Shown: in pieces, positions 26,071 to 35,683 of the stretch
Position numbering within the stretch: the first letter of the stretch is position 1
Layout: each line of letters begins with the position of its first letter
Origin: an uncultured Lachnospiraceae bacterium
Lineage (GTDB): Bacteria; Bacillota; Clostridia; Lachnospirales; Lachnospiraceae
Assembly (NCBI GenBank): GCA_910579865.1
Contig: CAJTXA010000010.1
Coordinates: forward strand, 72,150 to 136,149
DNA length: 64,000 bases
Direction: 5' to 3'
Position numbers and translations under genes: made by a program
The notes under the pieces: generated by a model
Told to the model about the DNA's origin: nothing
Database searches by the model: none
The model's input: the letters and a program-made list of their open reading frames with translations, nothing else

Positions 26071-26844
26071 ATGAAAATTAGAAAAACAAATAAAATACAT
26101 ATAATAGCAATTATCGTTTTATTGGTAACATTTTTGTTAGTGGGTTGCGAAACTAATACAACAGGACAAAAACAGACTATAACTGATGGAACTGAAGAAA
26201 AAAAAATAAATGAAAGTTCAACAACTAAACTAAATAATGATGAATTACCAAATGAGAAAATAGATATTTATAATCATATCTTAGAAGAATATAGTGACAT
26301 GGTTCAGAATGATTTTTATATCGATCTTCGGGACTCAGATTCTTATGACAGTAGTTTTGGGGAGAATATTGGTCTTGAAATCCGTACCCACAAACAAAAC
26401 GTGTATTATGCATTTTATGATATAGATGGAAATGGAACAAAGGAACTTATTATTGCAGGAGGAGAAAATGGTGTAGCAAGTCCCACTTTTTCACCTTGGA
26501 ACTATGACTTATATGGTTATAATGGACACGATGTGGTTCACATTTTTCCAGAAATGGAGTTTGGATACAGGACAAATTTCTCGCTTTATGAAAATGGAAT
26601 TATAGAAGTATTTTATAGCAGTAGTGCTGCAAAATCTGGTGTCGATTTTTATAAAATAGCTGCCGATGGAACTAGCACCGAATTAGTAGATTCCTTTGCT
26701 ACAGTTAGCCATTTAGAAGGAGATACACCTGTATTTACTTATTTTCAAAATGGAAATGAAATTCCTCAAGAAGAATACGACGCCAAAATTCAAAGCTACA
26801 CCATTGCACTTACAACTGTATTAGATTGGATACAAATTCAATAA
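26071..26844 (+). CDS. Lipoprotein with a calcium-loop-like motif, function unknown
   Basis: 257 residues. Signal peptide ending LLVGC (lipobox), then an acidic linker to about residue 65. The folded part holds DIDGNGTKELIIAGG, the calcium-loop pattern seen in FG-GAP-like and VCBS-type surface proteins, followed by WNYDLYGYNG. I cannot assign a family. AAGGAG precedes the ATG. The gene is single; the downstream hairpin is shared with convergent tadA. Confidence 0.75.
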   Translation: MKIRKTNKIHIIAIIVLLVTFLLVGCETNTTGQKQTITDGTEEKKINESSTTKLNNDELPNEKIDIYNHILEEYSDMVQNDFYIDLRDSDSYDSSFGENIGLEIRTHKQNVYYAFYDIDGNGTKELIIAGGENGVASPTFSPWNYDLYGYNGHDVVHIFPEMEFGYRTNFSLYENGIIEVFYSSSAAKSGVDFYKIAADGTSTELVDSFATVSHLEGDTPVFTYFQNGNEIPQEEYDAKIQSYTIALTTVLDWIQIQ

Positions 26845-26856
26845 AAACTTCCCAAA

Positions 26857-26895
26857 AAAGAACACTCTCAAGAATAAACCTTGAACGTGTTCTTT
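26857..26895. terminator. Two-way terminator
   Basis: AAAGAACAC with GTGTTCTTT, an inner CTCAAG/CTTGA pairing, and T-rich DNA on both outer sides (six T on the minus side). It lies between convergent genes. Confidence 0.8.
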
Positions 26896-26922
26896 CTTTT
26901 ATAAAATGTACTTTTGATTTCA

Positions 26923-27429
26923 TCAATTTTTCTCTGGTATTATAAAATTGCAAACATCTTTTTTTCTCTTTCGCAACTTTCGGAAAAACTCCGTAAGCAT
27001 CATACTGCACTCTTCTTTACAAATCCCAATTTCAATTTCCACTTGATGATTAAATTCTGGAACTTGTAAAAGATTCAGAACTGATCCAGCACATCCAGCC
27101 TTTGGATTCATACATCCTATATAAACTTTCCGTATCCGAGCCTGCACAATCGCTCCAGAACACATCTGACAAGGTTCTAATGTTACATACATATCACAAT
27201 CTTCCAATCGCCAATCCCCTATTACTCGACTAGCTTTCCGAATTGCATTTAATTCTGCATGAGAAAGTGTGTTTTTATCTACACCCCGACGATTATATCC
27301 TCTCCCAATAATTGCTCCATTATAAACAATCACACATCCAATCGGTACTTCATCAATTGATGCTGCCTTTTTTGCCTGTCGTATTGCCTCTTTCATAAAT
27401 TTTTCCTGTTCTGTATATTGTACCTTCAA
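26923..27429 (-). CDS. tadA: tRNA-specific adenosine deaminase
   Basis: 168 residues. The enzyme converts A34 of tRNA-Arg(ACG) to inosine. The zinc and catalytic residues are H57 and E59 in SHAELNAI and C87 and C90 in LEPCQMCSGAI. The length is slightly above the usual form, with a basic tail. The start is TTG at 27429 with GGAG 6 nt upstream; the ATG at codon 12 also has a weak site and would give a product closer to the usual N-terminus. It is downstream of a GNAT gene with a 13-bp gap. Confidence 0.93.
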   Translation of the reverse strand: MKVQYTEQEKFMKEAIRQAKKAASIDEVPIGCVIVYNGAIIGRGYNRRGVDKNTLSHAELNAIRKASRVIGDWRLEDCDMYVTLEPCQMCSGAIVQARIRKVYIGCMNPKAGCAGSVLNLLQVPEFNHQVEIEIGICKEECSMMLTEFFRKLRKRKKDVCNFIIPEKN

Positions 27430-27442
27430 TTATTTCTCCTTA

Positions 27443-27991
27443 CTATTTATTATAGAGCAGCGAATACTGCTGATGATCCACCCACTCTCCATGCACTTTA
27501 GCATATCCTCTTGCTGTTCCTTCATAGTAAAATCCAAGCCGCCCAATTAATCGAATTGAGGCTAAATTATCTGGTGCAATATAAGCTGTAATTCGATGCA
27601 GCCGATATTTTGGCACAACATTAGAAAGCAGAAACCAAAGTGCTTCAAAAGCATAGCCCTGATGATGAAAATCACTGTCAAATTTATATCCTATATTACA
27701 GGAATCATAAGGTGATCGCTGAAATCCTGTTAAAGAAATTGTACCAATAATCCGATCCAAATTTGATTTTAAATAAATATAATAACGCAGACTGCCTCCC
27801 TTTATAATCTGGTTATACTCTGCTGCCAACATATCCTTTATATAACTCATTGTATAAAAATTTTCACTTTTTTCACCTTCGTACTTTTCAAATAACTGTC
27901 TATTATTTGAAAGAAACGCTAATACCTGAAATGCATCTATAGAATTTAATACTTTTAAAATCAATCGTTCTGTTTCGCAAACTAATTGCAT
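27443..27991 (-). CDS. GNAT acetyltransferase, RimJ/RimL type
   Basis: 182 residues. The fold is that of the RimJ/RimL branch of N-acetyltransferases: TERLILKVLNSIDAFQVL at the start, IIGTISLTGF in the middle, the acetyl-CoA region HHQGYAFEALWFLL, and the end IRLIGRLGFYYEGTARGY. Such enzymes acetylate protein N-termini, polyamines or antibiotics; the substrate cannot be read here. The ATG at 27991 has GAGG at 8 nt, and the longer frame starts with TTG without a site. It appears to share a transcript with tadA. Confidence 0.88.
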   Translation of the reverse strand: MQLVCETERLILKVLNSIDAFQVLAFLSNNRQLFEKYEGEKSENFYTMSYIKDMLAAEYNQIIKGGSLRYYIYLKSNLDRIIGTISLTGFQRSPYDSCNIGYKFDSDFHHQGYAFEALWFLLSNVVPKYRLHRITAYIAPDNLASIRLIGRLGFYYEGTARGYAKVHGEWVDHQQYSLLYNK

Positions 27992-28084
27992 AACTTTCGC
28001 CTCTATCAATCTTCTTTTCTATCTTAACTATAGCAAAAATTCGTTCATATTGCAATGTAGTTTATTATTTAGAAAAAAGATTTC

Positions 28085-29581
28085 TTAAAGCGATACTCTT
28101 TTATACCAATAGCCAAACTGTCCAAGCATCTTATCACAAACTTTAACTGGTTTAAAACCGCCAAATCCAAACATAGAAGCCATCATCTTCTCATTTGGAT
28201 GATAAATCCCTGGAATTCCAAGTACAAACTCTCCATCCTCTTGTGTTAAAATTAAATAGCGAAAATTATAATACCCATGTAGTAAAAAACTATTACTTCC
28301 CAATACCCAATTTTCCTGTGGTAACATACGAAGATCTCGTAAGTCAATCTTTAAACAAAGACTTTCTGGTTCATCTACAAATGCACGAATCTTTGGAAAT
28401 TGATGACACAATCTATCCCATATTGTCTCCTCAGCACGTTGCATCTCTTCATTTTGCCTCTTTTCATCTTGTTGTATATTGCACCTATTACTATCTTGTT
28501 TTATATACTCTGTTGGATTTACTTCCTGTTGATTTTCATCGAATGACATCTGTTCTGTTAAATTTCTATTTTGTTCCTTCTTTTGATTTATACATATTTG
28601 TACTTGCTTTCTCAACTGCTGTTCTTTCTCTTGGTATTCTTCCCAACTCATCTCCTTCCAAACACTAGGTGCAGGAGTACTCCATAATAATCCATTTTCC
28701 TCTATACTTTTTATACTTTGCTGCTTCTCTTCCTCTTGTTTTATTTCATTCCTTTTGTTATGTATATTTGTAATACTTCGTTCCCCATTAACATTTTCCA
28801 CTATTACAGTTTCTACTCCTTCCGCTTGCTGCATCAGCTCTGACGTTTGCTTTTGTTCTTCATCTTCTTTTTGCATTTTATCCATTTTCTCTTTTCTTTT
28901 TACATCACGTTCAAAGTCCTCTTGCTTTTTTTCTATTTTCTCCTCTTCATTCATACTTTGTACTTCTACTTGTGTCTTCTCCTCCAACGTTATTTTGTCG
29001 ATATTTAACTTTTCTTCCTCTACCTCTACTACCCTTTCCTCTTCTACTTGTTCCTTCTCACCCGATTCTTCTTTCCAATCTCTATCAAAAAAAATAATTG
29101 GTTCTTTTCTCTGTTCCTCTACTTCGGAAGCATGAAGCAAATCTTTCTCTTCTCCATTTAAAACTACATTTGTTGTTTCATTATTATGTATACAAAATTG
29201 ATCAATCAAAATCGCGTAATCATCCCATCCTGAAGCAAAAATTCGTTCATTTCTATCCTCTTCTCGAACCAAAATCCCATTCATTTCATCTAATGATAAA
29301 TTCGTATCTTTTATATTCTGTGTTTGAAATTGTTCATGAAATTCCCCTATTCCATTAATAACTTGAAAACTTCCAATATAAATACCTAAAATGTTCTTTT
29401 GATTTCGATAAAATAGATATACCTTCTCACATTTTCCATTACTTTGTTCTAACCCCTTTATATTGACTGCAATTTTGCATTGCCCATTTCTGGAATCTAC
29501 TTTTGCAAAACCAACATTACTTTCTTTTACCCCATTGTTATACATATAGATATAAGAAACAAACCTCTTTATCTCTGTCAC
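28085..29581 (-). CDS. Modular cytoplasmic protein with charged linker, function unknown
   Basis: 498 residues with three parts. The first 130 form a beta-rich domain (VSYIYMYNNGVKESNVGFAK, VYLFYRNQKNILGIYIGSF). About 130-370 is a highly charged glutamate- and lysine-rich linker, probably disordered or coiled. The last 120 form a folded domain (WDRLCHQFPKIRAF, LLHGYYNFRYLIL, VLGIPGIYHPNEKMMASMFGF). Similar proteins occur widely in Lachnospiraceae; I recall a DUF6128-like name but am not sure. There is no signal peptide. The start is GTG with GGGG 8 nt upstream. No operon partner is clear. Confidence 0.75.
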   Translation of the reverse strand: MTEIKRFVSYIYMYNNGVKESNVGFAKVDSRNGQCKIAVNIKGLEQSNGKCEKVYLFYRNQKNILGIYIGSFQVINGIGEFHEQFQTQNIKDTNLSLDEMNGILVREEDRNERIFASGWDDYAILIDQFCIHNNETTNVVLNGEEKDLLHASEVEEQRKEPIIFFDRDWKEESGEKEQVEEERVVEVEEEKLNIDKITLEEKTQVEVQSMNEEEKIEKKQEDFERDVKRKEKMDKMQKEDEEQKQTSELMQQAEGVETVIVENVNGERSITNIHNKRNEIKQEEEKQQSIKSIEENGLLWSTPAPSVWKEMSWEEYQEKEQQLRKQVQICINQKKEQNRNLTEQMSFDENQQEVNPTEYIKQDSNRCNIQQDEKRQNEEMQRAEETIWDRLCHQFPKIRAFVDEPESLCLKIDLRDLRMLPQENWVLGSNSFLLHGYYNFRYLILTQEDGEFVLGIPGIYHPNEKMMASMFGFGGFKPVKVCDKMLGQFGYWYKRVSL

Positions 29582-29700
29582 TACTCCTACCCCTTTCCAC
29601 TAGCCTTCTTCCGTTATATTAATTGTATGTAATAATCGATTTTCCTATGATTTTTTTAACAGACAAAAAAATATCTCCTTTCGACAAACCTTATATCAAA

Positions 29701-29740
29701 AAAACAAGTTTTTCTTTCTTAAAAGAAAAACTTGCTTCTT
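29701..29740 (-). terminator. Terminator of the chemoreceptor gene
   Basis: A 13-bp perfect stem (29705-29717 and 29722-29734) followed by seven T on the minus strand. Confidence 0.9.
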
Positions 29741-29769
29741 TCTAATCCATTTAAATAATCCATTTAAAA

Positions 29770-31452
29770 TTAGGCTTTTAATTTAAAACGCATTACTAAC
29801 CGATTTAATGTATCTACTTGAGCACTTTGTTGTTCACTAGTAGCTGCTGTTTCCTCTGCCGTAGCTGAATTATTCTCTACCACACTGGCCACCTGACTAA
29901 CAGCCTGATTGATTTCTTGAATAGAAATTAAATTTCCTTCCAACGTCTCAGCCATATCTCCCATAGCTCCTGTTGCTATACGTGCTCCATCCATAACCCC
30001 ATTCATGCTAATCGCAACCTCATCTGCAAGACGTATACCAGTAAATACAGATTCTACTGTTCCTTGTATTAGCACTGTTGTTCCACTGGCTGCTTCTGAG
30101 GATTGATTCGCTAACCTTTTTACTTGCTCTGCCACTACTGCAAATCCTCTTCCTGCTTCTCCAGCTCGTGCTGCTTCAATTGCCGCATTTAATGCTAAAA
30201 GATTGGTTTGAGAAGCAATCTCATTAATTACCTTTATAATCTCCCCTATTTGTTCCGAACGATCACTAATAATTCCTATTGCACTTTTTAATTCTTCCAA
30301 TTTTTGATTCGTCTCTAAAAGGGCGGCCCCTGCCCCTTGTGCTGTTTCTGAAGTAACTTTGGCTTCTTCTACACTTTTACGAACCGTTTCTTCCATCGTT
30401 ACCATAGATGCTGCCAATTCTTCTACAATACTTGCCTGATTTGTATTTCCCTCTGCTAGATCTTCTGATGCCATAGCAAGTTGACTAGCTCCCTGATTTA
30501 CTTGTTCAGACACTTCTTGAAGTGTAAGAAGCATACTGCTCAAATCCTTTACAATCCGATTGACTGCTGCTTTAATTGGCGCAAATTCGCCAATATAATC
30601 TTTTTTCAGCTCTTCTGTAAAATCGCCCTCCGCCATTTTTACTAGCTTTTCTGCCATCTCACTAATCAATTCCTGCAAAAATCTCTTTGTATCTTGTATT
30701 GCCTTCGTTAAAGTTCCCATCTCTGTTTCATCTACCTGTAAATCCAATGGCTGTGATAAATTTCCCTGAGAAACCAATAACATTGCATCCTTAATCTTTA
30801 AAATTGGATGAAGCAATTCTTCTCTAATAAATCTTACCAAAATCAAAAGTACACAGATTACTACTATCATACAAAAAATAGAAGCAGCAGAAAAAACAAA
30901 TGCTATAATTTGTATTCGTTGTACATCTCGCTCTGTACGTTCTTCTATCTCAGAAAAAAGCTGCATCATATTATCTTCAATACTCGCTAATTGTTCTACA
31001 TAATAATCTCCATAAAGAATACCTCTAGCTGTTGCAAAATCTCCTATTGATAAAACTGCCTGCATTGCTTCTTCTTCTAATGGAACTAGATCATTGGAAA
31101 TTGTTCCAATATTCTCAATTAAATTCTTTTCTATTTCAGACAATCCAATTTGATACATCTTTTCTTTTGCAATATCTCGTCTCTTTGTTACATTTACTTC
31201 ATTAATATAATTATCATAATGCGCTCGTGTTCCTGTTACAATATAATTCCTAGCTTCAGAAGTCAGATATTGAGATGCTTGCCAAAAATTATAGGCATTA
31301 TTTACAATTTGATATTGTGTGTCTTTCTTTACAATTAAAAAATTATTCATAGCAATTGTTGTAGTAACAAAAAAAATTGCAATTCCTAATGTAATAATTG
31401 TTTGTTTCGTATAACGTTTTGTTCTTGTACTTTGATTTTCTCTTTTATCCAT
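29770..31452 (-). CDS. Methyl-accepting chemotaxis protein
   Basis: 560 residues. Two membrane helices (near 16-38 and 185-215) frame an extracellular four-helix-bundle-type sensor. A HAMP domain follows, and the signalling part carries the conserved hairpin EIASQTNLLALNAAIEAARA. The receptor would control CheA kinase activity. No other chemotaxis or flagellar gene is in the window. The ATG at 31452 has GGAGG 8 nt upstream; the TTG of the longer frame lies inside that site. The ligand is unknown. Confidence 0.93.
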   Translation of the reverse strand: MDKRENQSTRTKRYTKQTIITLGIAIFFVTTTIAMNNFLIVKKDTQYQIVNNAYNFWQASQYLTSEARNYIVTGTRAHYDNYINEVNVTKRRDIAKEKMYQIGLSEIEKNLIENIGTISNDLVPLEEEAMQAVLSIGDFATARGILYGDYYVEQLASIEDNMMQLFSEIEERTERDVQRIQIIAFVFSAASIFCMIVVICVLLILVRFIREELLHPILKIKDAMLLVSQGNLSQPLDLQVDETEMGTLTKAIQDTKRFLQELISEMAEKLVKMAEGDFTEELKKDYIGEFAPIKAAVNRIVKDLSSMLLTLQEVSEQVNQGASQLAMASEDLAEGNTNQASIVEELAASMVTMEETVRKSVEEAKVTSETAQGAGAALLETNQKLEELKSAIGIISDRSEQIGEIIKVINEIASQTNLLALNAAIEAARAGEAGRGFAVVAEQVKRLANQSSEAASGTTVLIQGTVESVFTGIRLADEVAISMNGVMDGARIATGAMGDMAETLEGNLISIQEINQAVSQVASVVENNSATAEETAATSEQQSAQVDTLNRLVMRFKLKA

Positions 31453-31570
31453 ATCTGACTCCTCCAATGCATCTGTCCTCTCCTATTTCCATTTATAAAT
31501 GTAGCACAAAATCTATTCTGCCGTCAATCAAATTTCAGATTTTTTTGTAACTTTTTTCTACCTTTTCCTT

Positions 31571-32452
31571 TTATTTTGATTCTTTTTTTATCATTTTTAC
31601 TAAAAGATTACTCAACTCTGCAAATTGTTGTAACGAAAGCATCTCTCCTCGAATGGAAAGAGATAAATTCTGTGCCTCTAATGCTGCTTGAATCTGTTCT
31701 TTCGTATAAGTAATTTCTTGTGAATTTACTAATCCATTTACCAAAGTCTTTCTTCTTTGATTAAATGATGCACGAATCAAAGCAAACAGCAACGTTTCAT
31801 CCATTACAAAAACTGGTGGTTCTTTATATCTTGTTAAACGAATTACTGCTGAACCAACCTTTGGACGTGGGATAAAACAATTAGGTGGGACATTTGCTAC
31901 AATCTCTGGTTTCGTATAATATTGTATTGCTAAAGACAATGCCCCATATTCTTTACTACCTGGCATTTCTTTCATACGATCTGCTACTTCTTTCTGTACC
32001 ATAACTGTAATGCTATCAACAGGCACTTTACTTTCTAATATACTCATAATAATTGGGGTAGTAATATAATAAGGAAGGTTTGCTACCACTTTAAATGCTC
32101 TTCCACCATTCTGCTCCTGTGCCAACTTTTTTAAATCCATTTTTAAAATATCTGCTTGAATTACTGTTACATTGGAATATCCAGCTAATGTATCCGATAA
32201 AATTGGAATTAAATTTCGATCAATCTCCACTGCAATTACTTGTCTTGCCTGTTCAGCAAGAGCTTGTGTCATAGTTCCAATTCCTGGTCCAATCTCTAGT
32301 ACACAATCTTCCTTTGTCAAAGTGGCTGAAGTTAAAATTTTTTCTACCACATAAGGATCTATCAAAAAATTCTGTCCAAACTTTTTCTGGAATACAAAGC
32401 TATACTTTTGAATCACCTCAATTGTTCTTTTGGGATTACTTAAATCTGCCAT
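31571..32452 (-). CDS. rsmA: 16S rRNA dimethyladenosine transferase
   Basis: 293 residues. It dimethylates the two adjacent adenines near the 3' end of 16S rRNA. Typical parts are KKFGQNFLIDPYVVEKI, the SAM motif VLEIGPGIGTMT, the NLPYYITTPI active-site loop and FIPRPKVGSAVIRL. The ATG at 32452 has GGAG 5 nt upstream. It is the last gene of metG-tatD-rsmA, a common Firmicutes order. Confidence 0.96.
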   Translation of the reverse strand: MADLSNPKRTIEVIQKYSFVFQKKFGQNFLIDPYVVEKILTSATLTKEDCVLEIGPGIGTMTQALAEQARQVIAVEIDRNLIPILSDTLAGYSNVTVIQADILKMDLKKLAQEQNGGRAFKVVANLPYYITTPIIMSILESKVPVDSITVMVQKEVADRMKEMPGSKEYGALSLAIQYYTKPEIVANVPPNCFIPRPKVGSAVIRLTRYKEPPVFVMDETLLFALIRASFNQRRKTLVNGLVNSQEITYTKEQIQAALEAQNLSLSIRGEMLSLQQFAELSNLLVKMIKKESK

Positions 32453-32466
32453 AATCACTCCATTTC

Positions 32467-33264
32467 TTAAGACCTATTCTTAGTATCCTTTTTCTCCAAT
32501 CGATATAACTTTTTTGCATTACAAAAAGTAATATCTACCACATCTTCATAAGTAACCTGCTTTATCTGTGCGATTGCTTCTGCTACATAAGAAAGATAAA
32601 TAGAATTATTTCGTTTTCCCCTATTTGGAACAGGTGCTAAATAGGGACAATCTGTTTCTAACACAATTCGTTCAAGAGGTGCCATTTCTACTACCTCCTG
32701 TAACTTTTTAGCATTTGGAAAAGTCACTACTCCTCCAATTCCAAGATAAAACCCCATATTCAAACATTCTTTTGCTACTTCTACTGAATAAGAAAAGCAA
32801 TGAATTACACCTCCAATTTCCTCAGCTTTTTGTTCTTTTAAAATATCCATCGTATCTTGTGCCGCATCTCGACTATGAATAATAACTGGTAGCTCTACTT
32901 CACGGGCTAACTCAAGTTGACGAACAAACCATTTCTTTTGTACTTCTCGTTCTGATTTATCCCAATAATAATCCAATCCAATTTCCCCAATCGCTACCAC
33001 TCGTTCCTTTAAGGCTGCTTTTCGCAAAAACGCAATTCCTTCTTCTGTCAGCTCTCCTACTTCACTTGGATGAACACCAACTGCTCCATAAAAAAAGGGA
33101 TATTCTTTTACTAATTCTAGCGTTTGTTTTGAAGAAAAAATACTAGCTCCTACATTTACCACATATCCAATTCCATGCTCTAATAATCCGGCTATCAACT
33201 TTTTTCGATCATCTTCAAATGCAGAATCATCATAATGGGCATGTGTATCAAAAATCTTTTTCAT
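32467..33264 (-). CDS. tatD: TatD-family metal-dependent hydrolase
   Basis: 265 residues of the TatD-type amidohydrolase fold. The metal ligands are in DTHAHYDD at the N-terminus, E in AIGEIGLDYYW, HSRDA, HCFSYS and ETDCPYLAP. These proteins are DNases or deoxyribonucleoside hydrolases of uncertain cell role. The ATG at 33264 has AGGAAG or GGGA nearby; the longer frame overlaps the metG end. It lies between metG and rsmA and is almost certainly cotranscribed. Confidence 0.95.
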   Translation of the reverse strand: MKKIFDTHAHYDDSAFEDDRKKLIAGLLEHGIGYVVNVGASIFSSKQTLELVKEYPFFYGAVGVHPSEVGELTEEGIAFLRKAALKERVVAIGEIGLDYYWDKSEREVQKKWFVRQLELAREVELPVIIHSRDAAQDTMDILKEQKAEEIGGVIHCFSYSVEVAKECLNMGFYLGIGGVVTFPNAKKLQEVVEMAPLERIVLETDCPYLAPVPNRGKRNNSIYLSYVAEAIAQIKQVTYEDVVDITFCNAKKLYRLEKKDTKNRS

Positions 33265-33284
33265 CTTCCTATCCCTTTCCCGAT

Positions 33285-35255
33285 CTAGCAAATCTCTGCT
33301 CCTGCTGGCATATCTTTTTCAGGAATCATAAGTCCAAGCTGTCCATTCTCATCTTCAGCACAAAGTAACATTCCTTCTGAAACCACTCCTGCCAAAGTAG
33401 CTGGTTTTAAATTTACTAAAACCATAACCTTTTTTCCTACCATCTCTTCTGCTGTATAATGTGCCTTTATTCCAGAAACTATCTGTTTTACTTGGCTTCC
33501 AATTCGTACCTGAGAGCAAAGCAGCTTTTTCGACTTTTTTACCTCCTCGCAGGCAATAATTTCTCCCACCTGAAATTGCAACTTTGCAAAATCTTCATAA
33601 CTAATTTCTGATTTTGCTTCTATATCCACCACTGTTTTTTTCTCCTCCTCTTTTTTCATCATTTCCACTTCCTTTTTCTGTTGCTCCTCTACCTTTGCTA
33701 ACACTTTATTTAGTTCTAATCGAGCAAATAAAATTTCTGGTTTGTCTATTACTTTTGTTCCATCAGGAATCCACTTATAAACATCCATTTTATCTAAATC
33801 TCTTTCACAGATACCAAGTTGGTTTAATATCTTTTCTGAAGTCTGAGGCATAAATGATTTTAAAAGAGAAGCTCCTATTCCAATCGACTCTACTAAGTGA
33901 TACAGCACCGTAGCCAAACGATCACTTTTCTCCTTCTCCTTTGCCAAAACCCACGGCATCGTCTCATCAATGTATTTATTACACCGTTTAAACAATATAA
34001 AAATCTCAGTAATCGCATCTGCTACACGAAGTTTTTCCATCTTTTCTATTACTTTTTTTGGTGTTTCCAATGATACTTGAATAAAATCCTCATCTATATC
34101 CTCTTTTACACCTTTATCCATTATCACACCACCAAAATTTTGATTTAACATAGAAATTGTTCGATTTACTAAATTTCCAAGTGTATTTGCTAAATCCGAA
34201 TTTACTCGTTCTACCATCAATTCCCAACTAATCACACCATCATTTTCGAAAGGCATCTCATGAAGTACAAAATACCGAACTGCGTCTACTCCAAATATTT
34301 CAACTAATTCATCTGCATAGATTACATTTCCTTTTGACTTACTCATTTTTCCATCTCCCTGTAAAAGCCATGGATGTCCAAAAATCTGCTTTGGAAGTGG
34401 TAAATCGAGTGCCATTAACATAATTGGCCAATAAATAGTATGGAATCGAAGAATATCTTTTCCAATTAAGTGTAAATCAGCAGGCCAAAATGTTTTAAAT
34501 TGTTCTGTGCTATTCCCATCTACATCATAACCTATTCCAGTAATATAGTTACTTAATGCATCAATCCATACATAAATCACATGTTTATTATCAAAATCTA
34601 CAGGAATTCCCCATTGAAAAGAAGTTCGAGATACACATAAATCCTGCAATCCAGGAAGTAAAAAATTATTCATCATCTCATTTTTCCTAGATTCAGGCTG
34701 AATAAATTCTGGGTTTGTTTGAATATGATCAATTAAACGTTGTGCATAGCGATCCATCTTAAAAAAATAAGCTTCCTCTTTTGCACTTTCTACTTCACGT
34801 CCACAATCTGGACATTTTCCATCTACTAACTGAGAAATTGTAAAAAATGATTCACATGGTTTACAATACATTCCTTCATAATATCCTTTGTAGATATCTC
34901 CTTGTTGATAAAGTTTTTTAAATATCTTTTGCACCTGCTTTTGATGATCTTCATCTGTCGTGCGAATAAACTTATCATAGGAAGTATTCATAAGATCCCA
35001 AAGTGATTGTACTTTTTTAGCTATTTGATCCACATATTCCTTTGGTGTTATTCCTATTTCTTTTGCCTTATCTTCAATCTTTTGCCCATGCTCATCTGTT
35101 CCCGTTTGAAAAAAGACTTGATACCCCTGCTGTCTTTTAAAACGAGCAATACTATCTGCTAGAACAATTTCATACGTATTCCCAATATGTGGTTTTCCTG
35201 AAGTATATGCAATTGCTGTTGTAATATAATAGTTTCCTTTCTTTTTGTTACACAT
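33285..35255 (-). CDS. metG: Methionyl-tRNA synthetase
   Basis: 656 residues. The class-I signature is PHIGN near the N-terminus and KMSKSKGN in the middle. A zinc knuckle (CKPC and CPDC near residues 130-150) is of the MetRS type. The C-terminal 110 residues are a Trbp111/EMAP-type tRNA-binding domain (FQVGEIIACEEVKKSKKLL). AGGAGG precedes the ATG. The leader carries a T-box with a Met specifier, so expression should rise when tRNA-Met is uncharged. First gene of metG-tatD-rsmA. Confidence 0.97.
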   Translation of the reverse strand: MCNKKKGNYYITTAIAYTSGKPHIGNTYEIVLADSIARFKRQQGYQVFFQTGTDEHGQKIEDKAKEIGITPKEYVDQIAKKVQSLWDLMNTSYDKFIRTTDEDHQKQVQKIFKKLYQQGDIYKGYYEGMYCKPCESFFTISQLVDGKCPDCGREVESAKEEAYFFKMDRYAQRLIDHIQTNPEFIQPESRKNEMMNNFLLPGLQDLCVSRTSFQWGIPVDFDNKHVIYVWIDALSNYITGIGYDVDGNSTEQFKTFWPADLHLIGKDILRFHTIYWPIMLMALDLPLPKQIFGHPWLLQGDGKMSKSKGNVIYADELVEIFGVDAVRYFVLHEMPFENDGVISWELMVERVNSDLANTLGNLVNRTISMLNQNFGGVIMDKGVKEDIDEDFIQVSLETPKKVIEKMEKLRVADAITEIFILFKRCNKYIDETMPWVLAKEKEKSDRLATVLYHLVESIGIGASLLKSFMPQTSEKILNQLGICERDLDKMDVYKWIPDGTKVIDKPEILFARLELNKVLAKVEEQQKKEVEMMKKEEEKKTVVDIEAKSEISYEDFAKLQFQVGEIIACEEVKKSKKLLCSQVRIGSQVKQIVSGIKAHYTAEEMVGKKVMVLVNLKPATLAGVVSEGMLLCAEDENGQLGLMIPEKDMPAGAEIC

Positions 35256-35286
35256 AGTCTACCTCCTATTATCTTATTCTTCTACA

Positions 35287-35626
35287 ATAAAAAAATCCGT
35301 CTTTTCTCCTCCTGTTCTTAGGATTCTTAAAGACGGATTACTACCGTGGTACCACTTTAATTTATCTGTATCTTACAATACAAACCTCACTGCTGTCAGG
35401 CTGGAATAACTAGAAAAACCATTTCCTATTATTCCTTTCAAACAGCGCTCACTATAACGGGTGAACCCGTTACAATTTTACAAAAATTCTTTTCTGCTCA
35501 ACTGTAAAGCTCCAAGACCATTTTCCACAATTTCACACACCATCCCTTTTCAGCTTGTGGGACTCTCTGTAGGCTGCTATTATTGTATACTCTTCTTTTC
35601 ATCGCTTCTATTTTATTTTTTTATCT
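35287..35626 (-). ncRNA. T-box riboswitch leader of metG
   Basis: The T-box reads AAAGTGGTACCACGGTAG (35341-35358), with the unpaired UGGU for tRNA acceptor pairing. An intrinsic terminator (11-bp stem 35294-35304/35329-35339, then seven T) follows. In Stem I the likely specifier is ATG at 35519-35521 in AAAATGGTCTTGGAGC, which fits methionine. The transcript would begin near 35626. Uncharged tRNA-Met should favour the antiterminator. The specifier is inferred from position and downstream GGAGC. Confidence 0.92.
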
Positions 35627-35632
35627 TTTTGT

Positions 35633-35661
35633 ATTCTAGCGGTTCTTTTCTTCTTTGTCAA
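35633..35661 (-). promoter_or_regulatory. Promoter of the metG T-box leader
   Basis: Minus-strand TTGACA (35656-35661), 17-bp spacer, TAGAAT (35633-35638), preceded by AGTAC. Confidence 0.75.
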
Positions 35662-35683
35662 GTACTCAACAAAAAATTCATAC